NCBI RefSeq assembly: GCF_006546835.1
Contig: NZ_VICB01000003.1
Coordinates: 310,001 to 374,000 of the forward strand
Length of the DNA: 64,000 nt
Direction: 5' to 3'
From: Actinomyces johnsonii
GTDB taxonomy: Bacteria > Actinomycetota > Actinomycetes > Actinomycetales > Actinomycetaceae
The notes under the pieces: generated by a model
The model's database searches: none
Told to the model about the DNA's origin: nothing
The model's input: only the letters and a program-made list of their open reading frames with translations
Part shown: piece after piece, positions 33,279 through 44,689 of the stretch
Layout of the letters: each line of letters starts with the position of its first letter
Position numbering within the stretch: the first letter of the stretch is position 1
Position numbers and translations under genes: made by a program

Positions 33279-35903
33279 TCAGTTCTTCGTGCGACGCACC
33301 CGCAGAATCAGGTAGCCGCCCATGATCCCGGCGGTCGCAAGGCCCAGGACCAGCAGCGCGTTGGCGCCCGTCTGGGACAGGCCATGCCCCGGCTTCGTTG
33401 TAGCCCCCGTTGCCGAGGCGCCCGGAGCATTGGCCCCGTTGGTCGGCTGCGCCATGGCGCCGTCAGTCGGCCGGTCGATCTCGTCGGGCTGCGTACTGGG
33501 CGCAGACGTCGTCCCCGGAGTCTGGCTCGGCGCCGGGCTCGCGCTCGACGATGGCTGACTGGACGGCGTTGGCAGGGAGGTCGCCCGCGAGCTCGCCGTC
33601 GATGGAGCTTGCTGCGTCCGGCTCGGCGCGGGAGCAGAGCTCGGGTGTCCACTCGGCTGTCCCGACGGCGTGGCGCTGGGCTGCTGGGAGGGCGCGGTTG
33701 AAGGCTCCGCCGTCGGCCCCTGCGAGGGTTCGGCAGACGGCTCCGGCCCTGCAGAGGGCTCGGTGGTAGGAGCAGTCGGCGCGCTGCTCGGTTCCGGTGC
33801 GGGCTCGGTGGTCGGCCCCGCGGTGGGCGCACTGCTCGGCGTAGACGTCGGCTCAGCACTCGGGGCTGTGGTCGGCTCGGCAGACAGTGAGGGGCTCGGC
33901 GACGGGCTCGGGGCCTGCGTGCACTGGTCGCCGACCCAAGCCATGGTGAAGTTGCGGTACCAGATGCCGCCGTAGTTCGCGCCTTCGCTGGCGTCCTCGC
34001 TGAGCAGCCCGATGCTGCCGTCGGACTGCACTGCGATCGTCGTGTAGCCGACGAAGGGCTCGTGGAAGACTTTGCCGGTCACCCAGGAGGCGCCGTCGTC
34101 GCAGGACATCGAGATGGTGCCGCGGTCGCGCGACCACGGCGTCGGGTTCGGCGAGTGGCTCAGCAGCAGCACCTTGGCGCGCGAGTCGCCGGGAGCGGCG
34201 TTCGGGAAGGCCCGAATGATCTGGGCGTTGTCCACCGAGTCGGGCAGGTTCTTGTCGCTGGCCGGTTCGCTCCAGGTCTGCCCGCCGTCGGTGGAGGTGG
34301 CCACCTTGCGGAAGCCCGTGCCGTCAGAGGCGCGCGAGTTGAGCATGAGGGAGCCGTCGGAGAGCTCGACGACCTTGTTCTCATCCATCCCGGTGCCGGT
34401 CGGCTTACCGGCCTGCCAGGTCTGTCCGTGGTCGTCGGAGTAGACGGAGACCGCCTGTACCGCTTCTGCGGAGGTCTTGATCGTGTACTGCTGCACCAGG
34501 CGTCCGGCGTGGGCGCCCTGGCGGATCTGGATCCCCTGGCCCGAGGCCGCGAAGCGCGAGACCCAGGGGTTGTCCTTCGTGATGTCCGCGGTGATGGTGC
34601 GGTGCGTCCAGGTCCAGCCGTTGTCGGTGGAGGAGGAGACCTCGGCCTGGATGACGTTGCGGTCCTCCGGGTCGGTGCCGGCCCTCGAGCCGCTCCAGCC
34701 CTGATCGAAGGACTTGACGTGGAAGTTGAAGATCGTACCCGTCTGGTTGTCGACGACGTAGCTCGGGTCGGAGTAGCCGACCTTCTGGCCCGTTTCCGTG
34801 CCCTGGTGGATGTATGTGGGCGCCGACCAGGTCTTGCCGCCGTCGGTGGAGCGGCGCTGGACGATGTGGTTCGGGTTGGGGGCGTCCCCGCCCTTGTTGC
34901 CGTTGTCCTTGGGTCGCTCGTCGTAGGAGACCAGCAGGTCCCCGTTGGGAGCGGTGGTGATCGCCGGGATGCGGTAGTTGTCGCTCGCCGTGTTGGCGGC
35001 CAGGTGCTGGGCCTGGCTCATCGAGGCGGGAAGCTCGGTGCTGGCGTCGGGCGCCGGGGCCGGCTCCGCCTGCGGGTGCTGGCCGACGACGCTGATCGGA
35101 TCACCGGCGGCGGTGAGTGTCTGGAGGGCGGCGCCGTCGGTGCCGGTTGCAGTCAGCGTGATCGACGGCGTCCACCGGCCGGCGTCGACGTCGGCCTGCG
35201 TGATCGTGTGGGTGAGCGGCTTGCAGTTGTAGACAGCGCCCTTGCCCGGCTTGAGATTGTCCCAGTGGCACTGGCGGTCCAGGTCGTCGAAGGAGGAGTC
35301 GGTGGCGGCGACGTTGATCGTCTTATCGGCGACCGAGCGCACGCGCACCGTGTAGCTGACGGTGTCTCCCAGCTTGTAGGTCTCCTGGCTCGCCGACGGC
35401 GTGAAGGACTCGACCCGCAGTGAGGCAGGCTTGATCGGGCTCGTGTCGCCGCTGATCGTCTCCGGGGTGTTGAGGGCCTGGCCGGCGTACTCAACTGCCT
35501 TGACCTCATAGGCGATCTGCGGGGTGAAGCCGCCGGCCTTGAGGTCCTCGGCGGTCACCGTGTGTGTGGCCAGGCCAGCGCAGTCGGTCTTGGTCACCCC
35601 GGCGGGGACGTTGCGCCAGCGGCACTTGGTGACGTTGCCGGACAGGTTCGTCGAGGCCGGGGCGAAGGAGTGGGCCTCACTGCTGGTGTTGGTAAGGGTG
35701 ATGTTGAAGGTCATGACGTCGCCGATGGCGTAGAGGCTGTCCTCGGGAGCGTTCACCTGAGTGATGGTGACGTCCATCAGGCCGTCGGCTGTGGGAGTGG
35801 CGTGCGCCGGGGGCGCGGCGGCGATCATGCCGGTGACGGCGAGGGCCATCGAGCTCAGGAGAGCCGAGAGGCGCCTCAGGGCGGAGGGGTGGGGTTTTCT
35901 CAT
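33279..35903 (-). CDS. nanH: Cell-wall-anchored exo-alpha-sialidase
   Basis: The 874-residue precursor has a signal peptide ending near APPAHA (residue ~35), two N-terminal Ig-like domains (to ~265), and a six-bladed sialidase domain. The latter holds the NYRIPAITTAPNGDLLVSYD block (the RIP arginine) and five Asp-boxes: STDGGKTW, STDNGWTW, SDDHGQTW, STDGGQTW and SCDDGASW. A long Pro/Ser/Thr stalk (about residues 640-840) leads to LSQTG, a hydrophobic helix and the tail RVRRTKN. It should release sialic acid from host glycans at the cell surface, as Actinomyces NanH does. The sorting pentapeptide LSQTG differs from LPXTG at position 2. The gene ends in a strong hairpin. Confidence 0.93.
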   Translation of the reverse strand: MRKPHPSALRRLSALLSSMALAVTGMIAAAPPAHATPTADGLMDVTITQVNAPEDSLYAIGDVMTFNITLTNTSSEAHSFAPASTNLSGNVTKCRWRNVPAGVTKTDCAGLATHTVTAEDLKAGGFTPQIAYEVKAVEYAGQALNTPETISGDTSPIKPASLRVESFTPSASQETYKLGDTVSYTVRVRSVADKTINVAATDSSFDDLDRQCHWDNLKPGKGAVYNCKPLTHTITQADVDAGRWTPSITLTATGTDGAALQTLTAAGDPISVVGQHPQAEPAPAPDASTELPASMSQAQHLAANTASDNYRIPAITTAPNGDLLVSYDERPKDNGNKGGDAPNPNHIVQRRSTDGGKTWSAPTYIHQGTETGQKVGYSDPSYVVDNQTGTIFNFHVKSFDQGWSGSRAGTDPEDRNVIQAEVSSSTDNGWTWTHRTITADITKDNPWVSRFAASGQGIQIRQGAHAGRLVQQYTIKTSAEAVQAVSVYSDDHGQTWQAGKPTGTGMDENKVVELSDGSLMLNSRASDGTGFRKVATSTDGGQTWSEPASDKNLPDSVDNAQIIRAFPNAAPGDSRAKVLLLSHSPNPTPWSRDRGTISMSCDDGASWVTGKVFHEPFVGYTTIAVQSDGSIGLLSEDASEGANYGGIWYRNFTMAWVGDQCTQAPSPSPSPSLSAEPTTAPSAEPTSTPSSAPTAGPTTEPAPEPSSAPTAPTTEPSAGPEPSAEPSQGPTAEPSTAPSQQPSATPSGQPSGHPSSAPAPSRTQQAPSTASSRATSLPTPSSQPSSSASPAPSQTPGTTSAPSTQPDEIDRPTDGAMAQPTNGANAPGASATGATTKPGHGLSQTGANALLVLGLATAGIMGGYLILRVRRTKN

Positions 35904-36397
35904 ATGGGTTCCGTTCGGGGTGACGAGGCGGCCTTGCCTCTCTGGGTGGGGAACGCCGACGAAGGATGTCTGACGTCTTACGATAAGGTAACGGATTGTT
36001 GCGAATCTGCAAAGTTGTGCGAGTCGTCAGGCTCTCGGGGCTGGCCTGTGGTCCGCTCGACAGAGGCTGGCGGGCCGGCGGTGCCTGTGGTGGCGTCGAC
36101 CGGGATGGCCTTGGGGCCCGGTGACCGCGCAGCGCCGGTGGGCCGAGTCGGAGCGCTCAGTGGTGTTGATTCGGCCGCGTGACCCCTGCTGGAACTTGCC
36201 GGATCGCCTCACGTGAATCCATCTGCGCTCAATCGATTGTGTCGAGCGCAGGATGTCGGGAATGTTCGGTGATCGCAAGCTGTGGACGAAGAACGTTATC
36301 CCCAGGGCGGGGTGGTCGGGGTGTTTACCTTGCAGGTCATCCTGCACGATAGTGTCATGGGAATTCGATACTATGCATATGCTGTTGAGAAGGAAAA
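35904..36397. other. Gene-free region upstream of nanH
   Basis: About 490 bases with no gene I can support. The part next to nanH is locally AT-richer (around GTTACCTTATCGTAAG on the minus strand) and probably holds the sialidase promoter, but I cannot place hexamers with confidence. Short frames on both strands here lack motifs. Confidence 0.4.
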
Positions 36398-36403
36398 GTG
36401 TGC

Positions 36404-36640
36404 ATGTTCGGAATGGGGTGGGAGCCGTGGGTCAGGGTGCTGAGACCTGAAGAGATGAAGGTGATCAGTTTGGACTTGAAGTCGTTGTGCCTGGAAGAGG
36501 GTGTGCCGATACCGGAACACGGTGATGGAGTCAGTGGTGGAGAACGTATGTCCTATGTTGCCAGCTATCTTCGGGCGGCCTGTCGATTTGCTGATGTGCT
36601 CGTCGGGAGCGGGCGCGGCATGGTCTACATGATCGGCTGA
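36404..36640 (+). CDS. Small hypothetical protein
   Basis: A frame of about 78 residues beginning MFGMGWEPWVRVLRPEEMKV and ending VLVGSGRGMVYMIG, with GAAGGAA as ribosome-binding site about 9 bases before the ATG. Composition is plausible for a soluble protein and the frame fills an otherwise empty interval. No family is recognised. It lies between two minus-strand genes. Confidence 0.4.
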   Translation: MFGMGWEPWVRVLRPEEMKVISLDLKSLCLEEGVPIPEHGDGVSGGERMSYVASYLRAACRFADVLVGSGRGMVYMIG

Positions 36641-36742
36641 GCGATGCCGCAAGGATCGTGCTGGTGACCTGAAGAGCGTTCTACCTGCCTAGTTCCGCCG
36701 CGTTGACGTCCGTACTTGCGGCTCGGACTTGGCTGGTGTTCT

Positions 36743-37339
36743 CTATCGGTAACGATGACGAGCCTTCTCGAGGAGCTCGATCAGATCGGCGTTTGAGACG
36801 GCGAATCCTGAAGGGAGGGCGACTGATTTGCTTTTCCCTGCCCAGGAAACCTTAAGTACGAGGAACTGGTTTCTGCCGATCGGGTCGGTGGCCAGGAATT
36901 CGCGTCGACGCTCCCTCCCGGTATCGGTCAGATAATAGTGAATGGCGGCTATTGTTCCTGCGCGGGAGCGTATTGCCCGGAAGCCTTCAACGTCGCGCCA
37001 TTCTACCTGTTCGATGATGTTGCCGTTCGCGTTCTCTAGCCTCAGTCCCTGGAATGTGAGCACCAACCGAATCCTCTGAGTCAACTGCCTGTAGGTTGCC
37101 ACGGATGCGAGTAAAAACAGGGCGGAGAGTGCGAGTCCCATCGTCAGTAGTACCAGGGGTGCCGCCGAGTTGCCGGGTGCTGCTGGTGCGGTAAGGATGA
37201 TGGCAGCGCTGATCGCCGTGAAGACGCTGAAGACGATGAGCTTGAGGATGAGCCGAGTTCGAGATGAGGGAATGACCAGGGTGCCGTCGCGCTCCAGCAC
37301 TCCGAGGTGCTGTGCGACGCGCTCCTCTCTTTGTGGCAT
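36743..37339 (-). CDS. Membrane protein with two TM helices and a C-terminal PH-like (YcxB-type) domain
   Basis: The 198-residue protein starts MPQREERVAQHLGVLERDGT, chosen because a strong GGAGGAG ribosome-binding site precedes it; an in-frame upstream extension lacks coding character. Two helices (LKLIVFSVFTAISAAIILTA and AAPLVLLTMGLALSALFLLA) precede a beta-rich domain (LVLTFQGLRLENANGNIIEQ, VEWRDVEGFRAIRS, FLVLKVSWAGKSKSVALPSG) ending in a helix. The fold pattern resembles the YcxB/bacterial-PH families. Function unknown. Confidence 0.6.
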   Translation of the reverse strand: MPQREERVAQHLGVLERDGTLVIPSSRTRLILKLIVFSVFTAISAAIILTAPAAPGNSAAPLVLLTMGLALSALFLLASVATYRQLTQRIRLVLTFQGLRLENANGNIIEQVEWRDVEGFRAIRSRAGTIAAIHYYLTDTGRERRREFLATDPIGRNQFLVLKVSWAGKSKSVALPSGFAVSNADLIELLEKARHRYR

Positions 37340-37552
37340 CGGCCGCTCCTCCTCTCCTCTGTGTGCTCTGACGTCGAGTTCGATGCTGTCATGTGAGACG
37401 CAGTGACGCCCGACGGCCGCTATATTGCGATGCAGATCACGTTTTCTGTCGCCCCCATGTCCGCGTTCTGTGGACGAAGGTCGCACCCACCCCACTCATG
37501 CACTTGATTGTCAATATCGACATGAGTGACGCTGCCTCTTAGGGTGTGGACC

Positions 37553-38377
37553 ATGATCGACGCTGGGGTTCAGGAGACTCTTTTCTTCCCGCTCCTGGGG
37601 CGGGCCCGTGCTGCGCGGAGTTGGCCGAGCTGCTTCCGGGACTCCTGGTCCGAGCGCCTGGTCTCCATGGTCTCCGCCGTTCACCCTGGTATCGAGAACA
37701 TGGATATGGGTGAGATGCCCGCCGCCATCTACGCCTTGCGCCACCTTGCGGCTGTCACGGAGATCCGGCGCTACCTGGAGACTCGCCCCGGAGCCGCCGT
37801 CGTCGATCTCGGATGCGGACTGGATCGACTCGTCGACGAGGTCGACAACGGTCGGGCGCTGATCCACAACCTCGACTTCCCCGGCGTTCTCGAAGCCCGA
37901 CGCGCCTGGGCCGAGCCCCATGAGCGAGAGCGGGAACTGCCCTTCTCCTTGACCGATCACCGCTGGATGGATGAGGTCGACGCCAGTGGCGGACTGATTG
38001 CCGTGGCCTCCGGGGTCTTCTACTTCCTGGAGAGCAGTTCAGTTCGAGACCTCGTCAGTGCGATGGCCCGCCGCTTTCCCGGTGGCCGTCTGATCTACGA
38101 CGCCGAGTCCCCGGAGATGGTCGCGATGAGCGAGCAGGCCGTACGGGATCGAGGAATCGATGCGGCCCCCATGCCCTTCCGGGTCGCCGACCCCTGCGCT
38201 GCACACACCTGGAGCTCTCACGTATCCCAGATCAGGGTGAACTTCGACCTGTCCTCCTACGCCGCTGATCCCTTAGTCCTTCCTGCGCAGGTACTCGATG
38301 GCTTCGCCAAGATGAGGGAGAGCCGGGCTCTCTACGAGGTCATCGCCGATTTTGCCGTCGTAGGGGAGTCTCGCTGA
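37553..38377 (+). CDS. Class I SAM-dependent methyltransferase, leucine carboxyl methyltransferase-like
   Basis: The ~274-residue protein resembles LCM/PPM-type O-methyltransferases: VQETLFFPLLGRARAARSWP at the N-terminus, the SAM-binding GAAVVDLGCGLDRLVDEVDN block, LIHNLDFPGVLEARRAWA, and a later FYFLESSSVRDLVSAMARRF and GGRLIYDAESPEM. Bacterial relatives act on small-molecule or polyketide carboxyls; the substrate is unknown. The ATG is preceded by AGGG at a good spacing; GTG codons 3 and 9 codons upstream are alternatives. The next gene begins about 55 bases downstream. Confidence 0.78.
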   Translation: MIDAGVQETLFFPLLGRARAARSWPSCFRDSWSERLVSMVSAVHPGIENMDMGEMPAAIYALRHLAAVTEIRRYLETRPGAAVVDLGCGLDRLVDEVDNGRALIHNLDFPGVLEARRAWAEPHERERELPFSLTDHRWMDEVDASGGLIAVASGVFYFLESSSVRDLVSAMARRFPGGRLIYDAESPEMVAMSEQAVRDRGIDAAPMPFRVADPCAAHTWSSHVSQIRVNFDLSSYAADPLVLPAQVLDGFAKMRESRALYEVIADFAVVGESR

Positions 38378-38432
38378 CACGTTGATCGCGGTCGACTCGC
38401 CTTCCGTGATGAGGCCTGAGAGACTTGGGGAC

Positions 38433-38882
38433 ATGCGAATCGCCATCGGCGCTCCGGGCAACGGAGCCCTCCTGAAGGACGCCATCGAAGAGCTGTTGGT
38501 CGAGGATGAGCGCGTGAACGACGTCGTCGACCTGTCCGCGCCGGACATCACTTACCCGGAGGTCTCCTTCCAGGTCGCCAGAGCGGTCGCCGAGGGGAGG
38601 GCCGACCGTGGTGTTCTCATCTGCGGTACCGGCATCGGAACCGCCATTGCCGCCAACAAGGTCCCGGGAGTGCGTGCGGCGACCGCGCATGACCTGATCA
38701 CCGTACGCGGCTCGGTGGAGAACTACGACGCCCAGATCCTGTGCATGGGGCAGAACGTCATTGCGGCACCCGCTGCCCGGGCGCTCATCGATATCTGGCT
38801 CGACCTGCGCCACGATCCCACTAGCAGCTACGGCCCCAAGGTTGGCGAGATCGAGGCTTACGAGGTGCACCTCCACTCCTGA
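38433..38882 (+). CDS. RpiB/LacA/LacB family sugar-phosphate isomerase
   Basis: The 149-residue protein matches the RpiB/LacAB fold: MRIAIGAPGNGALLKDAIEE, DVVDLSAPDITYPEVSFQVA, the signature RGVLICGTGIGTAIAANKVP with the catalytic cysteine, and RAATAHDLITVRGSVENYDA. Members isomerise ribose-5-, allose-6-, galactose-6- or erythrulose-4-phosphate. The usual N-terminal D-H-G/A-G segment reads GAPGNGA here, so substrate may differ from classic RpiB; a D-erythrulose-4-phosphate isomerase (DerI-like) role is possible. Confidence 0.85.
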   Translation: MRIAIGAPGNGALLKDAIEELLVEDERVNDVVDLSAPDITYPEVSFQVARAVAEGRADRGVLICGTGIGTAIAANKVPGVRAATAHDLITVRGSVENYDAQILCMGQNVIAAPAARALIDIWLDLRHDPTSSYGPKVGEIEAYEVHLHS

Positions 38883-39058
38883 AAGTGGTTCTGCGTGAGA
38901 CACCTGACGTCGCACAGGTCGTGCGGGAACTGCGCGCGCCGCCCCAGGGTCCTGGTGTCGAAGCGTGCGCCGGCCAGGCGGTGCTCCACAGCCGTTCGCC
39001 CCTCGGTGAGGAACTGGCCCACTGCGGTCAGTCCCAGGGTATCTGGGACAATTGCTCG

Positions 39059-39445
39059 GTGCGTATCACCGGCATTGACCACATTGTTCTGACGGTCCAC
39101 TCCATCGAGGCAAGCGTCGACTTCTATTCGCGGGTTCTGGGCATGGAGATCATCACCTTCGGGCATGGGCGAACGGCACTGCGCTTCGGGGACCAGAAGA
39201 TCAACCTCCATGCGGCGGACGATCCGATTGCTCCGCATGCCACGCAGCCCATCCCTGGGAGCGCGGACCTGTGTCTGGTTGCTGACGGTACGATCGACGA
39301 GATTCGTGAGCATCTTGCCGCCAAGGCGGTCCCCGTGGAGCTCGGCCCCGTCAAGCGGACAGGCGCCCGTGGCGCTATCCGCAGCCTCTACGTGCGCGAC
39401 CCCGATCGGAACCTCGTCGAGATCGCTCTCTACGAGAGTGCCTGA
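39059..39445 (+). CDS. VOC-family (glyoxalase/dioxygenase fold) protein
   Basis: A 128-residue single-domain VOC protein: RITGIDHIVLTVHSIEASVD (metal-ligand His), FYSRVLGMEIITFGHGRTAL, INLHAADDPIAPHATQP and the C-terminal VRDPDRNLVEIALYESA (metal-ligand Glu). It resembles the small STM3117-like glyoxalase subgroup. The GTG start sits 9 bases after GGGA; the longer frame upstream (about 58 codons) lacks domain similarity. The substrate is unknown. Confidence 0.82.
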   Translation: MRITGIDHIVLTVHSIEASVDFYSRVLGMEIITFGHGRTALRFGDQKINLHAADDPIAPHATQPIPGSADLCLVADGTIDEIREHLAAKAVPVELGPVKRTGARGAIRSLYVRDPDRNLVEIALYESA

Positions 39446-39475
39446 GATCCGCTCGGGTACCGAAGGAGGCGTTCC

Positions 39476-39597
39476 GTGTCCAAATCGGATACAAAGGAGC
39501 CTGAGGTCCGATGTGGTTGCTGACTGAACCGCGGAATCATGCGGTTTCTTTCTGTGTGTCCGAGCTGGGGGTGAGCCTTTGTATCCGATTTGGACAC
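39476..39597 (+). repeat. 122-bp inverted-repeat element, copy C (MITE-like)
   Basis: 22-base terminal arms pair perfectly (left begins GTGTCCAAATCGGATACAAA). The interior contains CCGCGGAATCATGCGGTTT, shared with copy A (inverted orientation) and in part with copy B. It lies 30 bases after the VOC gene stop. Confidence 0.85.
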
Positions 39598-39694
39598 CGC
39601 CCAGTACATCCTGGACGGTCGCGCTGTGCATGGCGTCGCAGCGTCCTGCCGCCTATTGGATCAATATGTCCATTGTTAGATGACATCCGATGTG

Positions 39695-39719
39695 TGACAC
39701 CTTGGGTCGTAAGGTGTCA
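39695..39719. terminator. Hairpin TGACACCTT/AAGGTGTCA in the VOC-TetR interval
   Basis: A perfect 9-bp stem with a 7-base loop, about 250 bases after the VOC gene and 165 before the TetR start. It could end transcription from the VOC side; no T-tract follows, and a regulatory role is equally possible. Confidence 0.45.
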
Positions 39720-39818
39720 TGGACGACTTGCTTGTGCAACGTTGGCGTCCGGTTCGCAGTCTTCGGTGGGGCTGGTGGGCGGCGTGAGATGGCGTCTTCG
39801 TGAGGAACCTCGCGCGAA

Positions 39819-39851
39819 CTTGCATTGAGTGCAAGACTACACTGAGTGCAA
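39819..39851. promoter_or_regulatory. Candidate TetR operator
   Basis: CTTGCATTGAGTGCAAG is an inverted repeat (6-bp arms), and TGAGTGCAA occurs again 17 bases downstream, so two half-site pairs abut the TetR start. Dyads like this directly before tetR-mfs pairs are typical autoregulatory operators. Confidence 0.6.
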
Positions 39852-39860
39852 TATGAGTGC

Positions 39861-42306
<2,446 letters not shown>

Positions 42307-42328
42307 AGCTCAGCGACTGAGGAACAAC

Positions 42329-42374
42329 ATATGGGTGGTGAGGAGACCGGCGACGGTCTTCCCACCACCCACAT
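42329..42374. terminator. Bidirectional terminator hairpin
   Basis: ATATGGGTGGTGAGGAGACC and GGTCTTCCCACCACCCACAT pair almost completely, the differences being wobble-type, around a small loop. It separates the convergent DHA2 exporter and minus-strand membrane-protein genes. Confidence 0.75.
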
Positions 42375-42399
42375 GCGCTCTTCCGCCTCGTTGCTCGCG

Positions 42400-43902
42400 C
42401 TAATCGGAAGTGCGGGCGCCGGCCGGCTCGGGGAATTTCAATGGGCGGAGATGCGGGAATGCGCCGGCGAGAATCAGCCCGATAACAGGAGGAACGGAAA
42501 TCGCGTCCTGGAAGAACATGATGGCGAGCAGCATACATGCCATTCCCAGGGCGATTCCCCCGAGAACTCGGATGTTCGGAGGATAGGGAGTCCAGACCAG
42601 AATCGCCCAGATCAGCGCTGTGCCGCAGCAGAGCGCAAGGACGCTGTGAAGCGGGAGAACAGAAACATTGTCACCACCGGTCGCCTCCACCCAGTACAGC
42701 GCCGCGAATCCGACGGCTGAGGCGCAGGCCAGGGCGACTGGCGCCCAGACATGCACAGCCTTATGGGAGCAACGCCCCGAGGCCCACAGACCGATCGCCA
42801 CGAGAACGGGAATGAAGGCGATGAATCCGATGGGAACCCCCAGGGCCAGGAGCGTCCTTCGTGAGGCGAAGGTGACGATCCCGGTGATTCTCACGATGAC
42901 GCAGCAGGCGGCCAGGGCTCCAAGGACAGTGGCGCAGGCGCCGAGGAGACGAATGGACAGTACTCGTCTGTCAGACAGGATGTTCAGCGGGCGCTGCCGG
43001 GCCGGCTTTGAAAACATTTTAGGAGGCGAGGGCCTGACCGGTGCGGTGTAGGGAAGTGCCGGCCCAGCCGACGGAGCGACTGCCTGTTTCCACTGAGATG
43101 GGTAGGACGCATTGCAGTCGGCGATCAGCGGGCCCTGAGCGGGCCGCATAATCGGGTAAGGGGGGTGCTTGGGACGGTTGGAGGACTTCGTGATGGCGAA
43201 GAGCGCGAGTGGAGCGACGATCGCGCCCATCCACAGGAACGCATCCACCGCGAAGGTGAACGGAGCCAGGAGAGCCCCGACGAGGAGCCCGACGATGGCC
43301 CGTAGCCCTGGTTCCAGACGTCTGCTGATGGTCAGACCGCTGACGGTGATTGCCGCCGCCAGCGCCCATACGACCCAGGAGGCGCGTAGGAGCGTCATAT
43401 CAAGATGGCCGAGTATCGGCTGGATCGGACCGAGCGACGACTCAAGGGAACCGGAGTTCGCGGTCTCGATGTTGATCACCAGGGCGATATCCGCCACCGC
43501 GTCGATGATGCCGTATCCCAGGGACACGATGCTCGCCGCGAAGGCGTGTTGCGGGGCCAGCCATCCGTGCTGGCGAGCGAAGCTGATGGCTGCGATCATG
43601 AGGAAAGTGAAGGCGAAGGAGATAGTGACTCCCCCTGTCCACCGGAAGATGAGATCATCGGGATCGAACCTCGGAGCGAGACTCGATATCACCATCGCGA
43701 AAGCGAAGAACCATGCCATGCAGAAGGCGAACAGTACTGTCGAGATAGCGCTGCATGCCAGCGTCATCCTCCTACCGAGCCTTATACCCGCACGGTAGGC
43801 GAAGGAGCGCTTCTCGGGGTGTGGGGGCGGGTGCGCGGCCCCGGTGGCGGATGCGCCGGGGGCATTGGGGCTGTCGCCGTTGCGCTGATGATCGGAAGGC
43901 AT
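42400..43902 (-). CDS. Multi-spanning membrane protein of unknown function
   Basis: A 500-residue protein with five or six hydrophobic segments in the N-terminal half (e.g. ACSAISTVLFAFCMAWFFAF, GGVTISFAFTFLMIAAISFA) and five more in the C-terminal half (e.g. LLGACATVLGALAACCVIVR, VLGGIALGMACMLLAIMFFQ). The halves are joined by a ~70-residue Pro-rich cytoplasmic-looking linker. The N-terminus reads SPNAPGASATGAAHPPPHPE, close to the NGANAPGASATGATTKPG stretch before the sorting signal of the sialidase. The ATG has GGAG upstream. No family is recognised. Codon use is looser than in the flanking exporter gene, hinting at a lineage-specific gene. Confidence 0.7.
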   Translation of the reverse strand: MPSDHQRNGDSPNAPGASATGAAHPPPHPEKRSFAYRAGIRLGRRMTLACSAISTVLFAFCMAWFFAFAMVISSLAPRFDPDDLIFRWTGGVTISFAFTFLMIAAISFARQHGWLAPQHAFAASIVSLGYGIIDAVADIALVINIETANSGSLESSLGPIQPILGHLDMTLLRASWVVWALAAAITVSGLTISRRLEPGLRAIVGLLVGALLAPFTFAVDAFLWMGAIVAPLALFAITKSSNRPKHPPYPIMRPAQGPLIADCNASYPSQWKQAVAPSAGPALPYTAPVRPSPPKMFSKPARQRPLNILSDRRVLSIRLLGACATVLGALAACCVIVRITGIVTFASRRTLLALGVPIGFIAFIPVLVAIGLWASGRCSHKAVHVWAPVALACASAVGFAALYWVEATGGDNVSVLPLHSVLALCCGTALIWAILVWTPYPPNIRVLGGIALGMACMLLAIMFFQDAISVPPVIGLILAGAFPHLRPLKFPEPAGARTSD

Positions 43903-44114
43903 CTCGTTGACTCCGTTGGGAACATAGGAGGTCGATCAATGCCTCGAAAGGCTAGTGGAGATCGCTGGAGGCGTCCAGGGAAGTTCTGCCCAACAGGTAG
44001 ATTTGCGAGAGGAGATCGCCGACGCCCGCATCCAGGTCGAGGCTCTGGTGGCCCAGTGCTTCCATAACGGTTGAGCCCGGCTCTCCATCAGGCCGTCATG
44101 GGTGAGAGGATGGC

Positions 44115-44624
44115 ATGGTGATCGAGAGGTTCAGACGACCGCCACCGGCAGTGCTGCTGGCGATGGCGGGGCTGGCGCAGAGCGCCGTGACTCGTGGTCG
44201 GAGAATGACGCCGTCGTCGATGGCGGTGGCTGCTCCGGTACTCGGGGTCTCGTTCTGTTTGCTCGCTGGAAGTGCAAGCAGTTTTCTTCGGCACCACACG
44301 ACGGTCGATCCGATAAGAGTCGAGCGCGCGCAGTGCCTCGTTGTGGACGGTCCCAACCGACTGACGCGCAATCCCATGTACGTAGGCCTGGCGGGAGCAC
44401 TGCTTGCGCACGCGATTGCGCGCAGGAGCCCTTCTGCCGTGATCCCGCTGATCGGATTCGTCTGGCTGATCGACCGACACCAGATCCCGGCGGAGGAGAA
44501 GGCGCTGGAGGCGAGGTTCGGGCAGGCCTATCTCGACTACAAGAAGGCCGTTCCTCGCTGGCTGGGTACTCGAGGTGCGTCGATGGACGACCCCGGTCAC
44601 GAGCTGAAGATGCGCGACGCCTGA
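44115..44624 (+). CDS. Isoprenylcysteine carboxyl methyltransferase-family (ICMT/PEMT-like) membrane protein
   Basis: The 169-residue protein ends with the family signature GPNRLTRNPMYVGLAGALLA, LIDRHQIPAEEKALEARFGQ and AYLDYKKAVPRWLG, the SAM-binding segment of ICMT/phospholipid-methyltransferase proteins. Two or three hydrophobic segments precede and follow it. Bacterial members methylate unknown lipid or thiol substrates. It lies 65 bases before an LLM flavin oxidoreductase gene on the same strand. Confidence 0.82.
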   Translation: MVIERFRRPPPAVLLAMAGLAQSAVTRGRRMTPSSMAVAAPVLGVSFCLLAGSASSFLRHHTTVDPIRVERAQCLVVDGPNRLTRNPMYVGLAGALLAHAIARRSPSAVIPLIGFVWLIDRHQIPAEEKALEARFGQAYLDYKKAVPRWLGTRGASMDDPGHELKMRDA

Positions 44625-44689
44625 GGTCGGGTGATGCGGCTCGCGCGGTCGGCCGGAATGATCCGTGAACTCATGTAGTTGAAGGTTGC

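Noticed and set aside
36027-36347. 106-codon minus-strand frame upstream of nanH
   Set aside because: No ribosome-binding site, domain or coding-like composition.
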